Below, piece by piece: positions 51,799 through 64,000 of a DNA stretch of 64,000 nucleotides. A model generated the notes under the pieces. The model did no database searches. It was not told the DNA's origin and worked only from the letters and a program-made list of their open reading frames with translations. Source of the stretch: Parus major (taxonomy: Eukaryota > Chordata > Aves > Passeriformes > Paridae). Made by a program: the position numbers and the translations under genes. The stretch spans positions 18,424,302 through 18,488,301 of the forward strand of contig NC_031773.1 of assembly GCF_001522545.3 (NCBI RefSeq). The letters run 5' to 3'. Positions within the stretch are counted from its first letter, which is position 1. Each line of letters opens with the position of its first letter.

Positions 51799-53777
51799 GG
51801 TGGGGCTCCTTGTTTACCAGGCATGCAGAGAGAAGTCTTGCACCTGGCAGATCGTCCAGTCTCTGCTGTGCTGAACACAGCAGGAAGGGAGCCCTAGCCA
51901 GACAGGGAGCCCTGGGATGTTCATCTTCACTGGAAAGCAGAATCTATGGCTGGCAGCTCTATTACAATCTCTTTTTTTTTTTCCCATCCATTCCTTACCC
52001 TTGTTAATCTGAGATGACTGAAAAAACCCCAGATACAGTCACACATCTCAACCATTATCCAGTGTAAATCCAAATTTTAATTCAATCATCCTTTTTAGCC
52101 TATTTAGTTTTTCTCTTTCTTTTTGATGAATTATATTTTCTTAACTTCTTATTACAACACTTCAGTTCCCCAATAGAAATGCAAATATCTCCTATTTTAT
52201 ATCCTTTGCTTCTTCATAGTCACTCATGACAGCAAAAAATAACAAAAAACCCCCAAAGAACCCAAAAAACATAAAAAAACCAAAACAAACATACAACCAG
52301 GAGCTGTTTAAAAGGCTCTCACTCTTTAGAAGAGAGCACCTCAAGCCATTTTGACTCAAAAGGAGGTTGAAGTGTTTTTGCCTGTTTTGTTGGTATAAGC
52401 ATTTTGTGGAAAGGAAATTCTATCAGCTGTGCAACTTCCCTTAATTTCTTTTCCCATCCAAATAATTTACAAAAGTAGTATCTACCTATATCTAACCTGG
52501 ATAACCAAAGCAAATCTTCACTTGACTAAAAACATAGAGATAATCTCTCAAAGCCACAGATTCAGTTAAACAAAGGCAAAGTGTTTTACCACACAAAGCA
52601 AAACAAACTATTAAGGAAACAGTTAAGTTACGTTCACACTATTCTATATATTAAAATCCTTTCACTTTAAATGATTAAAATGATGTAGAACTTCTACAGT
52701 GTTTACAGTCTTTATGCAGTTTCATGCATGAGATTTAGAAATTTAGATGATTATTTTTAGATAGAACTGTCACTATCTCTTCGCAATTTTCAAAAAAAGA
52801 GTGTATCATCAAACACTAACTTTTCCTACTTGTAAAATTGGTAGGATTCTAGCAGATATACAGTAAATTAGCAGATATACAATTAATTGTGTTATGTTGA
52901 GAGAATGTTCACACAAGTACCACCATGAAATTTTGCAATATTTAAGAAATAGCAGCTGCAGCCTGTGGTTGCTGATGTAGTAGTCTGGACCAAAAGCACA
53001 CCCTATTGTGTTTAGGTGGATAGGGAGGTTGCTGGATACATGCTCTTAAATAGCACTGCTCTAAACTTCAAAGAGTACCCTCTATGTACTGAAATCCCAT
53101 AACTGGCAGCTTTTCCAAAATTAAAAGAAACATTCTCGTGTACCTGAAAGACTCCACACACTACACAACTTTCTCTCTTTCTTTCTCCTTCTCAAAAGCA
53201 AAGAGTTAAGCTTTGCAGCATGCTCTGAACAAATCATCTGAGTTATTTCAGATTAAAAATAGAATGAACTTCAAAGTCTACCTCTCAAAACACAATAAAA
53301 CAAGAAAAACAAGAAAAAAATAACCTCACCACTTTGTCAGAAGTTATCACGCTGGTTACACCAGAATTCCTATTAAGATGGAAATTCTAATAGTGTTTGA
53401 AATCTACCCAATCATACACATAGTTCAGCTATATGAAAAGGTAATCTATATGGGGGGTGTCCCTTGTTTCAGGGCAGCTACATTTCATAGGTTTTAAAGA
53501 TAATTAGGAATATAAATAAATGAAATGTAATATATCTAAGAATAAAAATTTTAAAACCTTCTTTCATTATCATTAGTATCTCCTGTTACTTGGCCGATTG
53601 CTTCTGTTTGTTGGATGATTTGCTTTGACTAGCAGCTTATGTGTCCCAGCACTCAGAAAAAGCCTCTTCCCCTTTTAGCAGTCCAGAAATTGAAGATTAA
53701 TGGGAAAGAATATTTTGTTGTGACCTCTTGGATTAGAATGTCAATCCACATTCTTGAGTTTCCACATAATAAAGACT
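51799..53777. other. Region between IL17REL exon 1 and the MLC1 3' end
   Basis: About 2 kb that should contain the IL17REL promoter and any further 5' untranslated sequence. The part next to exon 1 (51780-51960) is richer in G and C than its surroundings. No TATA box or CpG island can be claimed. A-rich simple sequence lies at about 52234-52292. Confidence 0.4.
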
Positions 53778-53783
53778 TTTATT
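53778..53783 (-). terminator. Candidate MLC1 poly(A) signal (AATAAA)
   Basis: The first canonical AATAAA hexamer I find on the minus strand downstream of the MLC1 stop, about 470 bp past it. It would give a short 3' UTR, and a more distal site is possible. Confidence 0.35.
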
Positions 53784-54250
53784 TATATAAAAGCAATAAG
53801 ATGCAGAACAACTTTACAACTCCTACAAAAGTGAAGTATAAGCAAAAACATCAATTATGACTTGTACTCATAACTTTACAAAAGCATTTATCAGTCACAC
53901 TGACTGCATAACTGCAGTTATAACAATCTCTTGCAAATATATGAAGCCTACTACATATTGCAATATTTTACCTTGCCATCAGCATAAATCCATGTGACTC
54001 ATTACCTTTTTCTAAAGGTATCTTCTAAACACTAGCCTACAGACACCAACAGAAAAGACAGATGTGTTAAAAATATTATTAACGAATTTTAAAATTATTA
54101 GAAAGATACATCATTTACTGTGTTATTCCATGGCTCCTACTGCTGCAACTATATTGCTGTTTAAAAATGGAAAAGTTTTTAAACCTTAATTCAAACATTT
54201 GATTTATCTTATTGGATTGTGCTGTGTTGGTTGCATTTGTAGAATCCAAA

Positions 54251-62162
<7,912 letters not shown>

Positions 62163-64000
62163 CTGGGAAAATTAAAAGAGAAGACTAGTGGGATCTTCTG
62201 CACAATGAATTTTATATATACTTCTATAGATGTATTTTATGTGTCTGAATTCATATTTCAGTACACTCAGACAAACAAAAGGTCAGAAACTCTGAAGAAA
62301 ATGTGTCGCTTGACTATGGTCATTAATCAGTCAGTGTCTAAGGATTACAAGAAGTTTAAATATATTTTCCACATCCCTCAGTTTTTACTAACTACCCAGC
62401 ATAACATGATGACTAAAAGAAAGTCTTTCATGAGGTATTTCATGCCTTTGTTAGTTTAAATTAACTCTAGAAAGCCTAAGATCCTTAAGCAGGAGAAAAC
62501 AGTGCTACTCCCAAACTGGATCTGCATTCTTTAAACAGACATCATCCTGGTTGTGTATGCTAAAATTTTCCCAATCCCAAAACAGTTGTGAAGAACCTTG
62601 TGAAAATCAGCTGAGTCAAGATACACTTAGAGAATTGTGCCTGGGATGTCCAATCTGTTCATTGGGAACTGTTTTCATACTTGAGGGCAAAGATAAATGG
62701 AACAGTCATGCACAAATGAAAAGTCTCATAAAGTAATTTCTCTATCCCTTAGCTGTTCCCCACCACAACAGACATGGCTCCATTACAGATCCAACTCTAT
62801 TTTACACAAATGCCTATTAAAATTATAATAAAAATGTTCTTAAGTTAAATAATGAATCATGCAATAAATGCCACTTTTCTAATTCTCTTCCCACACATCT
62901 GAACACTGATGGCTTAACAATAGAACACTATAAAGAGATTAATACTATAAAGAGATTAATACTGATATGTAAAATTCCTGGCAGCGCTTCCTTAACACCT
63001 AAATGACCTTTACTGAACATAATTAAAACATCCTTTTATGCCACAGGAATCTCTAGAACACTCAGGACTATGTTCAGACAACTGAATCCAGCTACTAGTC
63101 CAGATGGTGAAAGTCTAGAGAGCAATTCAGGCTACATGAGACACTCAGTGGCCAGCTGGCTACAAATCTCTCTAGGCTCTTCTAACTGCACTGACACCAT
63201 CATTTGCAGTAGGAACTCTAATACCTTCATCACATACAGGCACCAAACATACACACCTTCAAACCCAGTGTCACGACCTTCTGCATCAAAAGATCTACCA
63301 GGTCTTTTGAAACTTTTAAACATGAAGTTCAAAGAGTCAAGATCAAGGGCAGAGAAAGAGACATCTCAGTAACTAACACTAATGTTGCAGAGAATAGGGT
63401 ATCTGTGAGGATACTGATTTCAAAAACTCCTCCAACTTTAACACCTTTAGAGGAAGCACAAGTGATAACTCATTCACAGAGCAAGTCCTAGGATTTGTTT
63501 GTTTCAAGTAAAGCATTAGTCTTGGACCTGACTTAAAAACAGATGCATAAGTCAAGTTGAGAAAATAACAATGATATAATGCTGCCATAAAGTACACAAG
63601 TACAAGAGACTTATCTTATGAATCTTACTTATGAAAAGCACAAATTAAGCACATATAATACAGTAAGCATATATATGCACCCCTAAAAATATAGTAAAAC
63701 CACATTGAGCTCTGGAAAATGTCAGCCATCTTTAATGCATACTTTACTAGTAAAATAATAATATTTAAGAGAGCTTTAGTCTGCTTCAGTACTTGGATAT
63801 TATGGCAAAATAAACTGAAAAATTAGTACTTTGAGATACAATCCAAAATACAGTTTGATAATATATAGCCAGAACACTTCCCAAATACATAGAAATGAAA
63901 ATTTTCTTAAAATCAAGCACAGAAAAAATTTTCAGCAGATTAATACTGCACACCAGTGGTGAGCTGATTAACAAAAATGGTAACACAAACCCAGCTGTCT
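62163..64000. other. MLC1 intron running off the right edge
   Basis: 1.8 kb with no segment resembling the MLC1 N-terminal helix or the loop before CIPSA. The missing upstream exons are therefore taken to lie beyond the window. Confidence 0.55.

Overview
The window looks like avian nuclear DNA, probably from a songbird or a related bird. It is AT-rich. Genes are split into short exons with conserved GT/AG borders, CR1-type LINE tails are scattered through it, and two LTR insertions have bird ERV character. There are no bacterial operons, and almost all of the long open frames are chance translations of intron or repeat sequence.

Two genes can be rebuilt exon by exon, both on the minus strand. 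At the right, 54251-62162 holds the last nine coding exons of MLC1, the astrocyte membrane protein mutated in megalencephalic leukoencephalopathy. Its first coding exons lie past the right edge. The joined exons give about 289 residues that follow the human protein closely, ending in a VVVQMAQ tail.

To the left, a 44-kb gene spans 51798-7700. I assemble it as 17 exons that join in frame into a 511-residue cysteine-rich protein of the interleukin-17 receptor E branch, most likely IL17REL. It has a signal-like N-terminus and a complete ectodomain. The proposed last exon carries a short hydrophobic stretch, and I see no SEFIR signalling domain, so it would be a non-signalling or decoy-type receptor. 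The middle exons are secure. The first exon and the last exon are inferences.

In human the order is IL17REL, TTLL8, MLC1. Here no TTLL8 exon is visible between the two genes.

The rest is intron and flank. It contains CR1 fragments (17.4, 27.5, 30.4, 35.7, 40.9 and 50.9 kb), a 292-bp solo LTR with a clean 6-bp target duplication (38253-38544), a degenerate 0.9-kb LTR (36438-37328), and several microsatellites. One microsatellite fills most of a 430-bp IL17REL intron and another lies in a 190-bp MLC1 intron. The leftmost 7.6 kb holds no gene I can support, except a possible exon fragment at the very edge.
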